Origin: Ideonella_A sakaiensis_A
Lineage (GTDB): Bacteria; Pseudomonadota; Gammaproteobacteria; Burkholderiales; Burkholderiaceae_C
DNA: 64,000 nt
Assembly: GCF_048320135.1 (NCBI RefSeq)
Contig: NZ_CP182947.1
Location: forward strand, 186,001 to 250,000
Direction: 5' to 3'
The notes beneath the pieces were generated by a model, which saw only the letters and a program-made list of their open reading frames with translations, made no database searches and was not told the DNA's origin. Below, piece after piece: positions 7,860-18,000 of the stretch. A program made the translations under genes and the position numbers. Within the stretch, counting starts at the first letter, position 1; every line of letters begins with the position of its first letter.

Positions 7860-8687
7860 GTCGCGGCGCTTCTTCACGCGGTACATCCGCCGATCCGCAT
7901 GGGCAAGCAGCGTTGCCGGATCGGCGCCATCGGCCGGGTACAACGCGACGCCGATGCTGGCTGCTGCGGGCACACGGGCCGGGCCGATGTCGATGCCGTC
8001 GCCGTCGAGGATCTCCTCGAGCCGACTGCAGAATTGCGCGGCCCCCGGCTCGGTCGTCCGCGGCAGCAGGATCACGAATTCATCGCCGCCCCAGCGGCCG
8101 ATCTTGTCGGTATCACGCGCCGCCAGTTCCAGCAGCGCGGAAAAAGCGCCGAGAAAGCGGTCGCCGGCTTCGTGGCCGTGGCGGTCGTTGATCGCCTTGA
8201 AGCGGTCCAGATCGACGAACACCAGCGCCAGTTCATCGCCGTGGCGCCGGGCATCGGACACCGCGGCGACCAGTTCGCGGTGCATGCGCCGGCGATTCAG
8301 CAGCCCCGTCAACGGGTCGTGGTCGGCCATGTGGCTGATCATCACGTTGGTCTTCTCGGCCTGCTGCAAGGCCTTGCGCAGCGATGCGGTCTGCGTGGCG
8401 ATCTGTTGCTCAAGCGACGCATTCAGCGCGATCAGCCGGCTCTGTCGCACACCTGCGAAGCCGGCGAAGATGCCGAGGAAGATCGGCGCGGTATCGATCA
8501 CGTAGAGCAGGGGCGAATGGGCGTGGACGGCGGCCACCAGTTCGCCGAAAGTCGCCGCTTTCTGCACGGTGCCGGTGGCAAGCAGCAGGGCCGCGGAAAC
8601 AAGCGGAAACATCAGCCCGAACAGTGCGCCAATCGCCGTGTAACGCCAGGTCGGCGACTGCATCAGAACAAACCATCGATCGACCAT
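7842..8687 (-). CDS. membrane-bound diguanylate cyclase (GGDEF domain)
   Basis: A 281-residue protein that makes cyclic di-GMP. Two to three hydrophobic segments fill residues 10-85 (AIGALFGLMFPLVSAALLLA and LLYVIDTAPIFLGIFAGFAG), then a short coiled coil (LNASLEQQIATQTASLRKAL) leads to the GGDEF domain from about residue 120. The active site GGDEF is intact (GRWGGDEFVILL), and RDTD five residues before it is the allosteric inhibition site. The start at 8687 has a strong AGGTAGGTG ribosome-binding site. It is divergent from the M16 peptidase gene. The input signal is unknown. Confidence 0.9.
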   Translation of the reverse strand: MVDRWFVLMQSPTWRYTAIGALFGLMFPLVSAALLLATGTVQKAATFGELVAAVHAHSPLLYVIDTAPIFLGIFAGFAGVRQSRLIALNASLEQQIATQTASLRKALQQAEKTNVMISHMADHDPLTGLLNRRRMHRELVAAVSDARRHGDELALVFVDLDRFKAINDRHGHEAGDRFLGAFSALLELAARDTDKIGRWGGDEFVILLPRTTEPGAAQFCSRLEEILDGDGIDIGPARVPAAASIGVALYPADGADPATLLAHADRRMYRVKKRRDEPAPV

Positions 8688-8866
8688 CACACCTACCTCA
8701 GTCAGCAGGACCAGCGCGCCATCGCGCCTGCCACATGCCGGCGGGAGCGGATGCAGCAGTCCAGCCCCAACGGCCATCCTGCCACCGCAGGATTATCGGC
8801 GCCGCTCCCGGCCTCTTGAGCGCAGCGCAGAAGTCAAAAAGGCAGTTGCCTATACGGTCTGCCGCG

Positions 8867-10249
8867 GTGCTGAACGCGTCGCCGAGCGCCTGGGTCCACA
8901 ATCCGCTTTCGAGCAACATCGCAGCCCTGCCCTTGTCAGCCAGCCTTTCCTACCTGCCCGTTCCCGGAGCCGACAGCGACCGCACCGAGATCGCGACGCT
9001 CGCCAACGGCGTGCGCGTCGTGACGATCCGGCTGCCGGCGTCGCAGACCTGTTCGGTCAGCATCTATGTGCGCAGCGGCAGCCAGCATGAATCGCGGCGG
9101 CACAACGGCATCAGCCATTTTGTCGAGCACATGGCATTCAAGGGCACCGACAGCCGCACCTGCCAGCAGATCAATTTTGATGCCGAGCAGCTCGGCGCCG
9201 AGGTCAATGCGCACACCGACAAGGACCACACCGCATTCCACATGAGCGGGTTGGCCTGCCATGCCGGCGACTTCATCGGCATGCTCGGCGACATCGTCCG
9301 CAACGGCAGCTTTCCCGAGGACGAGCTCGAGCGCGAACGCCAGGTCATCCTGCAGGAATTCGACGAGGATGCCGACGATGCGGTATCGGCCGGCTTCAAG
9401 CTGTTCGACCGGCTGTGTTTCGGCAGCCATGCCTTTGCCCGCCCGGTGATCGGCACCCGGCCGAACATCGAACGATTTTCGCGTGACGAACTGGTCGGCT
9501 ACGTCCGGCGCCAGTACAGCGGGGCCAATGTCGTCGTCGCGGTCGCCGGCGATGTCGATCCGCAGCAGATGGTGAGGGCCGCCGAGGCGGCTTTCGGCAG
9601 CCTGCAGCCCGGCGCCGACAACGGCGTCGAGGCACCGCAGCACATCGGCGGCATCGGCTCGCGGCATTTCGGCGGCTACAGCCAGGCGCACCTGGTGGTC
9701 GGCTTTCCGATTCCGTCGCTGCGCGAGGCGCACCACGCTGCCCAGGTTGCCGCGGCGCTGTTCGGCGAGGGCATGAGTTCGCCGCTGCTCGACCAGCTGC
9801 GCGAGCGCCGCGGCATGGTCTACCACGCTGCCTGCTCGGCCGACATCACCGAGGCCTGCGGCCAGTTTGTCATCGAGGCGTCGACGACCCCGGCCCAGCT
9901 CGACGACTTTTTTGCCGAGCTGAGCCGGTTGCTGCTGACGCACGCATCGAGCATCGCGCCACACGACCTGGCACGGGCCCGCAACCAGATCACCGTGCGC
10001 AGCCTGCGCGCCAGCGAGCGGCCGGCGCAACGCGTCGAAAACGCCGCGCAGGACGTCTTTGCATTCGGCCGCGTGCGCAGCCGCAGCGAACTGCTCGACC
10101 AGATTCATGCGGTCGAGGCGGCGCAGGTGCGGCAGGTCTTTGCGCAAATGCTGGCCCGGCCTGCCGCCGTTGCGGTCACCGGTCGCCCGGGGCATGCGAT
10201 CCAGCAGCGGGTTTCGCGTGCCCTTGCGGCATTGCCTGGCCAGGGCTGA
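8867..10249 (+). CDS. M16-family zinc peptidase (processing-peptidase-like)
   Basis: About 460 residues. The inverted zinc motif HFVEH is present in ISHFVEHMAFKGT, and the downstream glutamate is in GAEVNAHTDKDHTAFH, so the catalytic N-terminal lobe is intact; the C-terminal lobe (GGYSQAHLVVGFPIP, MSSPLLDQLRERRGMVY) is the second M16 half. The start is uncertain: no ATG lies near the conserved region, and GTG at 8867 or TTG at 8933 are the best candidates, neither with a clear ribosome-binding site. The protein looks like a single-chain PqqL/mitochondrial-processing-peptidase relative without a signal peptide. Substrate unknown; single gene divergent from the cyclase. Confidence 0.8.
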   Translation: MLNASPSAWVHNPLSSNIAALPLSASLSYLPVPGADSDRTEIATLANGVRVVTIRLPASQTCSVSIYVRSGSQHESRRHNGISHFVEHMAFKGTDSRTCQQINFDAEQLGAEVNAHTDKDHTAFHMSGLACHAGDFIGMLGDIVRNGSFPEDELERERQVILQEFDEDADDAVSAGFKLFDRLCFGSHAFARPVIGTRPNIERFSRDELVGYVRRQYSGANVVVAVAGDVDPQQMVRAAEAAFGSLQPGADNGVEAPQHIGGIGSRHFGGYSQAHLVVGFPIPSLREAHHAAQVAAALFGEGMSSPLLDQLRERRGMVYHAACSADITEACGQFVIEASTTPAQLDDFFAELSRLLLTHASSIAPHDLARARNQITVRSLRASERPAQRVENAAQDVFAFGRVRSRSELLDQIHAVEAAQVRQVFAQMLARPAAVAVTGRPGHAIQQRVSRALAALPGQG

Positions 10250-10282
10250 ACCGGCTCACTCTCCGACCGCAAGGCTGTTCCG

Positions 10283-10306
10283 CGGGCCGACGCCCGGGCG
10301 ATTTTT
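10283..10306 (+). terminator. probable rho-independent terminator after M16 peptidase
   Basis: CGGGC-CGAC-GCCCG forms a 5-bp stem, followed within five bases by TTTTT at 10302-10306. It sits 34 bp after the peptidase stop and upstream of soeA. Confidence 0.4.
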
Positions 10307-10379
10307 CGGGGCCACCGGAACCCGGCACTGGCAGCGCGATCGAACGCGCTGAATCAACCCAGTGGCGGAGGAGTCAGGC

Positions 10380-13322
10380 ATGGTCAAGTGGCTGTCGAGC
10401 GAACCCCTCCACGATCCGCTGGGCGAGCCGGCTGAACCGGCCGAGGTCGAGGTCAAGACGACGACCTGCTACATGTGCGCCTGCCGCTGCGGCATCCGCG
10501 TCCACCTGCGCGAAGGGGATGACGGGCCGGAAGTCCGCTATATCGACGGCAATCCGGACCATCCGCTGAACAAGGGGGTGATCTGCGCGAAGGGGTCGGC
10601 CGGCATCATGAAGCAGGTCTCGCCGGCGCGGCTGACCCAGCCGCTGCTGCGCAAGGCCGGGTCGGAGCGCGGTGCGGCCGAGTTCGAGCCGATTTCCTGG
10701 GAGCATGCCTTCGAGATCCTGACCGGGCGGCTGGCCCGCATCCGCGCGACCGACCCGAAACGTTTTGCACTCTTTACGGGGCGCGACCAGATGCAGGCAC
10801 TGACCGGCCTGTTCGCCAGCCAGTTCGGCACGCCGAATTTCGCCGCCCACGGCGGTTTCTGCTCGGTCAACATGGCGGCCGGGATGATTTATACGGTCGG
10901 CGGCAGTTTCTGGGAATTCGGCGGCCCCGATCTCGAGCGGGCAAAGCTGTTCGTGATGATCGGCACCGCCGAAGACCACCACAGCAACCCGCTGAAGGTC
11001 GAGATCAGCAAGTTCAAGCGCGCCGGTGGCCGCTTCATCTCGATCAATCCGGTGCGCACCGGCTATTCGGCCATCGCCGACGAGTGGATTCCGATCCGTC
11101 CCGGCACCGACGGCGCACTGCTGATGGGGCTGCTGCATGTGCTGATCGCCGACGAGCTGATCGACCAGACCTTCCTGAAGCGATTCACGAATGCGCCGCA
11201 GCTGGTTGTCCTCGACGACGGCGAGCGCCACGGGCTGTTTGCCTTCGACCCCGACAAGGGCCCGCCCGGCGACGGCCGCGAGCCGCACAACAAGCTGGTC
11301 TGGGACAGCGCCAGCGGCCGCATTCTCCCGGCCTATCCGGAAGGCATTGCCGACGGCTGCGACCCGGCGCTGGCCGGTGAATACCGGCTTGCCGACGGCG
11401 CCCGGGTGGCGCCGGCCTTCCAGTTGCTGCGCGATCGGGTTGCCGAGTGCACCCCGGAGTGGGCCGCGCAGATCACCGGCATCGCCGCAACACGCATCCG
11501 CCAACTGGCGCGTGAACTCGGGCAGACCGCGCTGCAGCAGGCCTTCGAGCTGCCGATCGCGTGGACCGATGCCTGGGGAAAGCGGCACCCGACAACACAG
11601 GCAAGGCCGGTCGCCTTCCATGCGATGCGCGGGCTGGCTGCCCATTCGAACGGCTTCCAGACGGTGCGCGCGTTGGCGGTGCTGATGAGTGTGCTCGGCA
11701 CGATCGATGCACCGGGCGGCTTTCGCCACAAGGCGCCCTACCCGCGCCACATCGCGCCGAGTTACCGAGCGTTCAATTCCGCAGAGATGATCGAGCCGGG
11801 CAAGCCGCTCGATGCCGCGCCGCTCGGCTTTCCGGCCAGCCCTGAGGAACTGGCGGTTTATCCCGACGGCTCGCCGATCCGCATCGACCATGCCTATTCG
11901 TGGCAGTACCCACTGGCTGCACACGGCGTGATGCAGAACGTGATCGCCAATGCCGTCAATGCCGACCCGTACCGGCTCGACACCTTGATGATCTTCATGT
12001 CGAACATCGCGTGGAACAGTTCGATGAACACGATGGCAGTGCGCGAGATGCTGAACCGCAAGGACGAGCATGGCGAGCACCTGATCCCCTTCCTCGTCGT
12101 CTGCGACGCCTTCCAAAGCGAGACTGTTGCCTATGCCGACCTGGTGCTGCCCGACACCACCTACCTCGAGCGCCATGACGTGATGGGCATGCTCGACCGG
12201 CCGATCTCCGAATTCGACGGCCCGGCCGATGCGGTGCGGGTGCCGGTGCTGCCGCCGACTGGCGACTGCAAGCCGTTCCAGGACGTGCTGGTCGAACTGG
12301 CGTCGCGGCTGAAGCTGCCGGCCTTCACGACCGACGGTGGCGACCGCAAATTTGCCGACTATGCCGATTTCGTCGTCAATTGCCAGACGGCGCCCGGGGT
12401 CGGTTTTCTGATGGGATGGCGCGGCAAGAACGGCGACCAGCACCTGCGCGGCGAGCCGAATCCGAACCAGTGGCAGGCCTATGCGCAGAACAACTGCGTC
12501 TTCCACTACCGCCTGCCGGAGGCGATGCAGTACATGCGCAACTGGAACCGCGATTACCTCGATTTCGCGAAGGACAAGGGCTGGCGCAAGAAGAATGATC
12601 CGATCCAGCTCGCGATCTATTCGGACGTATTGCAGAGCTTCCGGCTTGCGGCCCAGGGCAAGACCTCGGGCCGCCAGCCGCCGGAGCAACTGCGCTCGCG
12701 CATCGAGCGGCATTTCGACCCGCTGCCGTTCTGGTCGCCGCCGCTCGAGGACGAGGCGACCGATGCCGGCGATTTCCCGCTGCACGCGATCACGCAGCGG
12801 CCGATGGCGATGTACCACTCGTGGGATTCGCAAAATGCCTGGCTGCGCCAGCTGCACAGCCACAACCACCTGTTCGTCAATCCGCAGACCGCGCAGGCCG
12901 CAGGCATCGGCGACGGCGACTGGTGCTGGATCGAAAGCCGCTGGGGCCGGGTGCGCTGCATGGTGCGTTACAGCGAGGCGGTCGAGCCGTCGACGGTCTG
13001 GACCTGGAATGCGATCGCGAAGGCAGACGGCGCCTGGCGGCTGGGCCCCGGCGCCGACGAGGCGCGCCAGGCCTTCTTGCTGAACCACCTGATCACCGAC
13101 CGGCTGCCGATCAGTGGCCAGGCCGGTTCCGCAACGGTTGCGAATGCCGATCCGGTCACCGGCCAGGCCGGCTGGTACGACGTTCGGGTGCGGCTGCGCC
13201 GCGCTGCCGCAGACGAGCCGGCGCAGGCTTCTCCGCAGACAAGCACCACGCCCGAGGTGCCGGGGCTGGCCGGCAAGGCAGCCCGGGTGATCAGCTATTT
13301 CGCCGGCAGGAGGGCCTCATGA
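10380..13322 (+). CDS. soeA: molybdopterin oxidoreductase, SoeA-type (cytoplasmic sulfite:quinone oxidoreductase catalytic subunit)
   Basis: A 980-residue DMSO-reductase-family molybdoenzyme. Cysteines 30, 33, 35/37 and 69 (TCYMCACRCGI and GVICAKGSAG) bind an N-terminal [4Fe-4S] cluster. A Cys in GGFCSVNMAAG (Cys161) lies where the molybdenum ligand is expected. There is no Tat signal, so it is cytoplasmic, as in SoeABC of purple sulfur bacteria, which oxidises sulfite to sulfate on the cytoplasmic side and passes electrons to quinone. The motif set and the following ferredoxin-like and DmsC-like subunits match that complex better than PsrABC or exported DMSO reductase. GGAGGAG ribosome-binding site before ATG 10380. 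The true substrate is not proven by sequence. Confidence 0.82.
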   Translation: MVKWLSSEPLHDPLGEPAEPAEVEVKTTTCYMCACRCGIRVHLREGDDGPEVRYIDGNPDHPLNKGVICAKGSAGIMKQVSPARLTQPLLRKAGSERGAAEFEPISWEHAFEILTGRLARIRATDPKRFALFTGRDQMQALTGLFASQFGTPNFAAHGGFCSVNMAAGMIYTVGGSFWEFGGPDLERAKLFVMIGTAEDHHSNPLKVEISKFKRAGGRFISINPVRTGYSAIADEWIPIRPGTDGALLMGLLHVLIADELIDQTFLKRFTNAPQLVVLDDGERHGLFAFDPDKGPPGDGREPHNKLVWDSASGRILPAYPEGIADGCDPALAGEYRLADGARVAPAFQLLRDRVAECTPEWAAQITGIAATRIRQLARELGQTALQQAFELPIAWTDAWGKRHPTTQARPVAFHAMRGLAAHSNGFQTVRALAVLMSVLGTIDAPGGFRHKAPYPRHIAPSYRAFNSAEMIEPGKPLDAAPLGFPASPEELAVYPDGSPIRIDHAYSWQYPLAAHGVMQNVIANAVNADPYRLDTLMIFMSNIAWNSSMNTMAVREMLNRKDEHGEHLIPFLVVCDAFQSETVAYADLVLPDTTYLERHDVMGMLDRPISEFDGPADAVRVPVLPPTGDCKPFQDVLVELASRLKLPAFTTDGGDRKFADYADFVVNCQTAPGVGFLMGWRGKNGDQHLRGEPNPNQWQAYAQNNCVFHYRLPEAMQYMRNWNRDYLDFAKDKGWRKKNDPIQLAIYSDVLQSFRLAAQGKTSGRQPPEQLRSRIERHFDPLPFWSPPLEDEATDAGDFPLHAITQRPMAMYHSWDSQNAWLRQLHSHNHLFVNPQTAQAAGIGDGDWCWIESRWGRVRCMVRYSEAVEPSTVWTWNAIAKADGAWRLGPGADEARQAFLLNHLITDRLPISGQAGSATVANADPVTGQAGWYDVRVRLRRAAADEPAQASPQTSTTPEVPGLAGKAARVISYFAGRRAS

Positions 13323-14089
13323 TGATCGGCTGGCTGAAAAATCTGCTGAGCCGCGACGCGGTCGCAACCGCGCCTGCATCAGTGGCTGATGCTGCCGGCG
13401 GCAGGCGGCGCGTCCGCGCCGAACCCGGCGAAACATTGGCGAAACAGCTCGCGCTGGTGATCGACCTCGATGTCTGCGTCGGCTGCCACGCCTGCGTGAT
13501 TTCGTGCAAGGAGTGGAATACCTCGGGTTCGGCCGGCCCGCTGACCGACCAGAATCCGTATCAGGCGGAGCCGACCGGCACCTTCTTCAACCGCGTGCAG
13601 ACCTACGAAGCCGGCACCTTTCCCGCCACCGACACGATCCATTTCCCGAAGAGCTGCCTGCATTGCGAGGAGCCGCCGTGTGTGCCGGTCTGCCCGACCG
13701 GCGCCAGCTACAAGCGCAAGGACGACGGCATCGTGCTGGTCGACTACGACAAGTGCATCGGCTGCAAATACTGCGCCTGGGCATGCCCCTATGGCGCCCG
13801 CGAACTCGACGAGGAGCGCCAGGTGATGACCAAGTGCACCTTGTGCGTCGACCGCATCTACGACGAGAAGCTGGCAGAGCGCGATCGCAAACCCGCCTGC
13901 GTGATGGCCTGCCCGACCGGTGCACGGCTGTTCGGTGACGTGAAGGATCCGCAGTCGGAGGTCTCGAAGGCGATCCGCGAGCGTGGCGGCTACCCATTGA
14001 TGCCGGAATGGGAAACGTTGCCGGCGAACCAGTATCTGCCGCGTCGCAACGGGGTGTCGTCGCCGAAGCCCGGCGGGGAGCAGCGATGA
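13319..14089 (+). CDS. soeB: SoeB-type iron-sulfur subunit with four [4Fe-4S] clusters
   Basis: A 256-residue electron-transfer subunit. Four cysteine groups are visible: DVCVGCHACVISCKEWN, KSCLHCEEPPCVPVCPTG, DKCIGCKYCAWACPYG, and CTLC with PACVMACPTG, giving four [4Fe-4S] clusters in the DmsB/NrfC manner. Residues 1-45 are a less conserved extension. The ATG overlaps the soeA stop (ATGATGA) and its own stop overlaps the soeC start, so all three subunits are translationally coupled. It would carry electrons from the molybdenum subunit to the membrane subunit. Confidence 0.86.
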   Translation: MMIGWLKNLLSRDAVATAPASVADAAGGRRRVRAEPGETLAKQLALVIDLDVCVGCHACVISCKEWNTSGSAGPLTDQNPYQAEPTGTFFNRVQTYEAGTFPATDTIHFPKSCLHCEEPPCVPVCPTGASYKRKDDGIVLVDYDKCIGCKYCAWACPYGARELDEERQVMTKCTLCVDRIYDEKLAERDRKPACVMACPTGARLFGDVKDPQSEVSKAIRERGGYPLMPEWETLPANQYLPRRNGVSSPKPGGEQR

Positions 14090-15009
14090 ATCCAGCCTGG
14101 TCGCTGATCTTCTTCACGACGCTGGCCGGTGCGGCGCAGGGTCTGGTCGTCGCGCTGGCGGTGGCGGCGCTGGCCGGCTTGCGGGTCTCGCCCGGTTTTC
14201 TGTCGGCCAGCCTGCTGCTCGCGCTCGGCATGCTGCTCGCTGGTCTGGTGTCATCGTTTGCCCACCTCGGCCGGCCGGCGCGCGCCTGGCGTTCGGTGCT
14301 GATGTGGCGCACCTCGTGGCTGTCGCGCGAGGTCATTGCGCTGCCGGTCTTCATCGCTGCCACCGGCTTGTGGTGGTTGCTGCTGCGCGCCGGCGTCGAG
14401 ACGGTCTGGATGCCGCTGCTGGTAATCCCGCTCGCCTTCGTGTTGTGGCTGTGCACCGCCAGAATCTACAGCTGCATCCGCTTCATCGAGGAATGGGCAC
14501 AGCCGCTGACGCTGGTCAATTTCATCCTGATCGGGCTGTCATCGGGCCTGGTGCTGACGAGTGCACTCGCTGCGCTGGCGGGTGAGCAGGACTTGCTGCG
14601 CGCGAGTGGACCGGCCGCGCTGCTGCTGACGCTGGCAGCCTGGCTGAGCCGCGCAATGAGCCTGCGCCACAACGCGACGCTCAGGCACCGCTCGACGCTG
14701 CAATCGGCGATTGGCGTCGACGCCGCGCCGCTGACGCAGCGCGCGATGGGCATGACCGGCGGCTCGTTCAATACCCGCGAGTTCTTCCACCACTGCCCGA
14801 TCATCGTCGTCAAGCAGGTCAAGGTGCTGTTCCTCGTCGCGGCATTTGCGCTGCCGTCGCTGCTGGCCCTGTGGGCGGTCCTCGGCGGCGGCAGCACCGC
14901 GTGGTTGCTCGCGGCATTGCTGCAGGCACCGGGGCTGCTCGCCGAACGCTGGTTCTTTTTTGCCCAGGTGCGCCATCCGCAAAACCTGTATTACCAGGTC
15001 GTCTCGTGA
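14086..15009 (+). CDS. soeC: SoeC/DmsC-type membrane anchor, quinone-reactive subunit
   Basis: A 307-residue integral membrane protein with about eight hydrophobic helices, of the DmsC family rather than NrfD. Conserved features include SSFAHLGRPARAWR after the second helix, SWLSREVI, and RIYSCIRFIEEW. It anchors the SoeAB pair on the inner face of the membrane and hands electrons to the quinone pool. Starts within the soeB stop. Only 47 bp separate it from the reductive dehalogenase gene, with no terminator-like hairpin in that gap, so the two may be co-transcribed. Confidence 0.85.
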   Translation: MNPAWSLIFFTTLAGAAQGLVVALAVAALAGLRVSPGFLSASLLLALGMLLAGLVSSFAHLGRPARAWRSVLMWRTSWLSREVIALPVFIAATGLWWLLLRAGVETVWMPLLVIPLAFVLWLCTARIYSCIRFIEEWAQPLTLVNFILIGLSSGLVLTSALAALAGEQDLLRASGPAALLLTLAAWLSRAMSLRHNATLRHRSTLQSAIGVDAAPLTQRAMGMTGGSFNTREFFHHCPIIVVKQVKVLFLVAAFALPSLLALWAVLGGGSTAWLLAALLQAPGLLAERWFFFAQVRHPQNLYYQVVS

Positions 15010-15056
15010 GCTGAGCCGCTCGTCGCGCGCGCCGCGTCGGTCAGAATAGCCGCGGC

Positions 15057-18000
15057 ATGCAACGACTGTTTTCCTACCGCGACCGCCCGGTCCATCTCGG
15101 GCCCTATCCGCTCGAGCGGCTGACGCGCAGCAATGCCCTCCCCGACCTCACCACGCTGCCGACCATGCAGCCGCTGTCGTTCGACGACGCCAATCCGCTG
15201 TCGCTGAACCATGCGATGGCTCGCTTCATCGCGATGTTCGACCTCGTGCGCGACGGTGCGGTCAATCCGCAACGCGGCGAGGTGCCCGACGACGCCGCGG
15301 AGCGTGCCCGCCATCTGAAGGCCGCCGGCTACTATTTCGACGCGTCGATGATGGCGGTCGGCAAATTGCCCACCGCGGCCTTGCTGCCCGAGCCGATCCG
15401 CAACCCGGGTGTTGCCGCGCTCGGCGCCGAGCTCGAACAAAGCCAGCCGAAAAGTTTTGCCGCCGGCATGGACATGATCCTCGCCGACGTGCTCGAGTCG
15501 GCGCGCAAGCGGCTCGACCCGATCGACCGCCTGCAGCGGCCGCACAGCGACGCGATCGTGATCCTGGTCGAATACCCGCGCGACCCACGTCCGGATGAAC
15601 CGGGCTGCGAGTGGATCGTCGGCACGCAGGCGCAGCGCGCCGCGCTGCTCGCCGCGCAGACCGCGGTGCTGCTGTCGACCTATCTGCGCATGCTCGGCTT
15701 CGAGGGCCGCGCGCATTCGGCGACCTGCAGCGATGTCGACCTCGGCAAGCTCGCCCTGGCGCTCGGCCTGACGCTGCCGGACGGAAACAATCCCTATCTC
15801 GGCCGCCGCTTCGGCCTCGCCGCAGTGACGACCGATTGCGAACTCGAAGCCGACCGACCGTTGGCAGCGCTGCAGCAGCGCTTCAAATCGCACGGCCCGG
15901 CGTGGTGGCTCGGCAAGGGCACGCTGAAAAGCGCGTTCAACCGCGAAGCCTATGCGCGCCGCGATTTCCGGCTCGGCGCCTTTCCGTTCGAGACGCTGAA
16001 GCGCCGCGACGAGCCGACCACCTTCATCGACCACGAACGGGTGCCGCGGTTTCCGAAACGCGCCGACTTCTTTGCCCGCGCGCTGTTCGGCGACCTCGGC
16101 CGCGCCGTGCAGGACGGCGCGAAGAATGCCCACTATGTGATGAAGAGCCCGATCGGCGCCTGCGCGCGGCGCGCGCTCGGCGCCTTGCTGCTGCTGCAGT
16201 TCGGTGAGGCCCGCGGCCCGGTATCCCCGACGACGGCCGATCCGCAGCGCAATGCCGACAACCTGAAGGCAACCGCCTATTTCCTCGGTGTCGATGCGGT
16301 CGGCCTGTGCGCGGTGCCGGAATGGGCGTATTACTCGCACGACGCCGGCGGCAACCCGCTGCCGGCCTATCACGCGAACGGCGTCAACCTGCTGCTCGAC
16401 CAGGGCCACGAGACGATGGAAGGCGCGAGCGGCGACGACTGGATCTCGGTTGCGCAGAGCATGCGCGCCTACCTGCGCTTCTCGATGCTCGGCGGCGTGA
16501 TCGGCGAACAGATCCGTCGCCTCGGGTATTCGGCACGCGTCCACTCGGTGCTCGACGGTGATGTGCTGCAGCCGCCGTTGCTGCTGCTGTCCGGCCTTGG
16601 CGAGGTCAGCCGCATAGGCGAGGTGATCCTGAATCCCTACCTTGGTCCGCGGCTGAAAAGCGGCACCGTGACGACCGACATGCCGATGGCCGCCGACCGG
16701 CCGATCGATTTCGGCCTGCAGCGCTTCTGCGAGAGCTGCAACAAGTGCGCACGCGAATGCCCGTCCGGCGCGATCACCGCGGGGCCGAAGCTGATGTACA
16801 ACGGCTACGAGATCTGGAAGAGCGACGCCGAGAAGTGCGCCCGCTACCGGATCACCAATGCCGCGGGCGGCATGTGCGGGCGCTGCATGAAGACCTGCCC
16901 GTGGAACCTCGAGGGCCTGTTTGCCGAAAGTGGCTTCCGCTGGCTGGCGATGAATCTGCCGGGCAGCGCACGCGCGCTCGCCGCGCTCGACGACCGGCTC
17001 GACCGCGGCAGCATCAACCCGGTCAAGACCTGGTGGTGGGACATCGAGCTCGACCGCGCCAGCGGCCGTTATGTGAAGGCCGTGCAGACCAACCGGCGCG
17101 GGCTGCAGAAGGACCTCGAGCTGAAATACAAGGACCAGACGCTCGCGGTTTATCCGGCCGACAGGATGCCGCCGCCGTTTCCGGTGACGTTTCCGGCGGT
17201 GCGCGAGGAAGGCATCGAGCGCTACCGTTCACTGCTGACACCCGGGCAGTACCGGCAGCGGCTGGCGGCCGGCGAAACCGAAGGCCTCGCGCCGCCTTTT
17301 CGCATGCCCGACGGCGAGCCGCCGGTGTTTCCGGTCGTGCTGAAACGCCGCGACGAGATGACCGCCGACATCGCGCGTTATGAATTTGTCTCGGTCGACG
17401 GCCGCGAACTGCCACCGTTCGACGCCGGCGCTCACATCGACGTCGTGATCGCGCCCGAATACCAGCGCCAGTTCAGCCTCGCCGGTGACCCTGCCGACCA
17501 CAGCCGCTATGTGCTCGGCGTGCTGCGCGAGCCGGCCGGCCGTGGCGGCTCGGCGCTGATGCACCGCGCCTTCCGCGAGGGCCGGCGTGTCTTCATCACC
17601 CGCCCGGCGAACCACTTTCCTCTGCATGAGGACGCGACATCGTGCCTGCTGTTTGCCGGCGGCATCGGCGTGACGCCGATGATCGCAATGGCGCACCGGC
17701 TGTTTGCGCTCGGCAAGCCGTTCCAGCTCCACTACAGCGCGCCGAGCCGCACTGGCGCGGGCTTCGTCGACGAGATCGAACAAGCACCGTGGTCGGACAA
17801 GGTCGAGTTGCACTTCAAGGACGAAGGCCGGCGCGCCGAGCTGGCTTCGCTGATGCCGGCGTTCACGCCGGGCAAGCATTTGTATTGCTGCGGTTCACCG
17901 CGTTATATGGATGCGGTGTTCGCCGCGGCGCGCGACAAGGGTTGGCCCGAGGACGCTTTGCACCGCGAATATTTCAGCGTTCCGGACAGCGAAGGCTGGG

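Noticed and set aside
10374..13088. 904-codon open frame on the minus strand opposite soeA
   Set aside because: It has no domain-like sequence and is a shadow of the GC-rich soeA gene; similar long shadows occur opposite ppc (28375-30642) and the dehalogenase (14991-16544).
10380..15009. Exported DMSO reductase or polysulfide reductase (DmsABC/PsrABC)
   Set aside because: The catalytic subunit has no Tat signal, and its N-terminal motifs (TCYMCACRCGI, HGGFCSVNMAAG) fit the SoeA group; the anchor is DmsC-like, as in SoeC.
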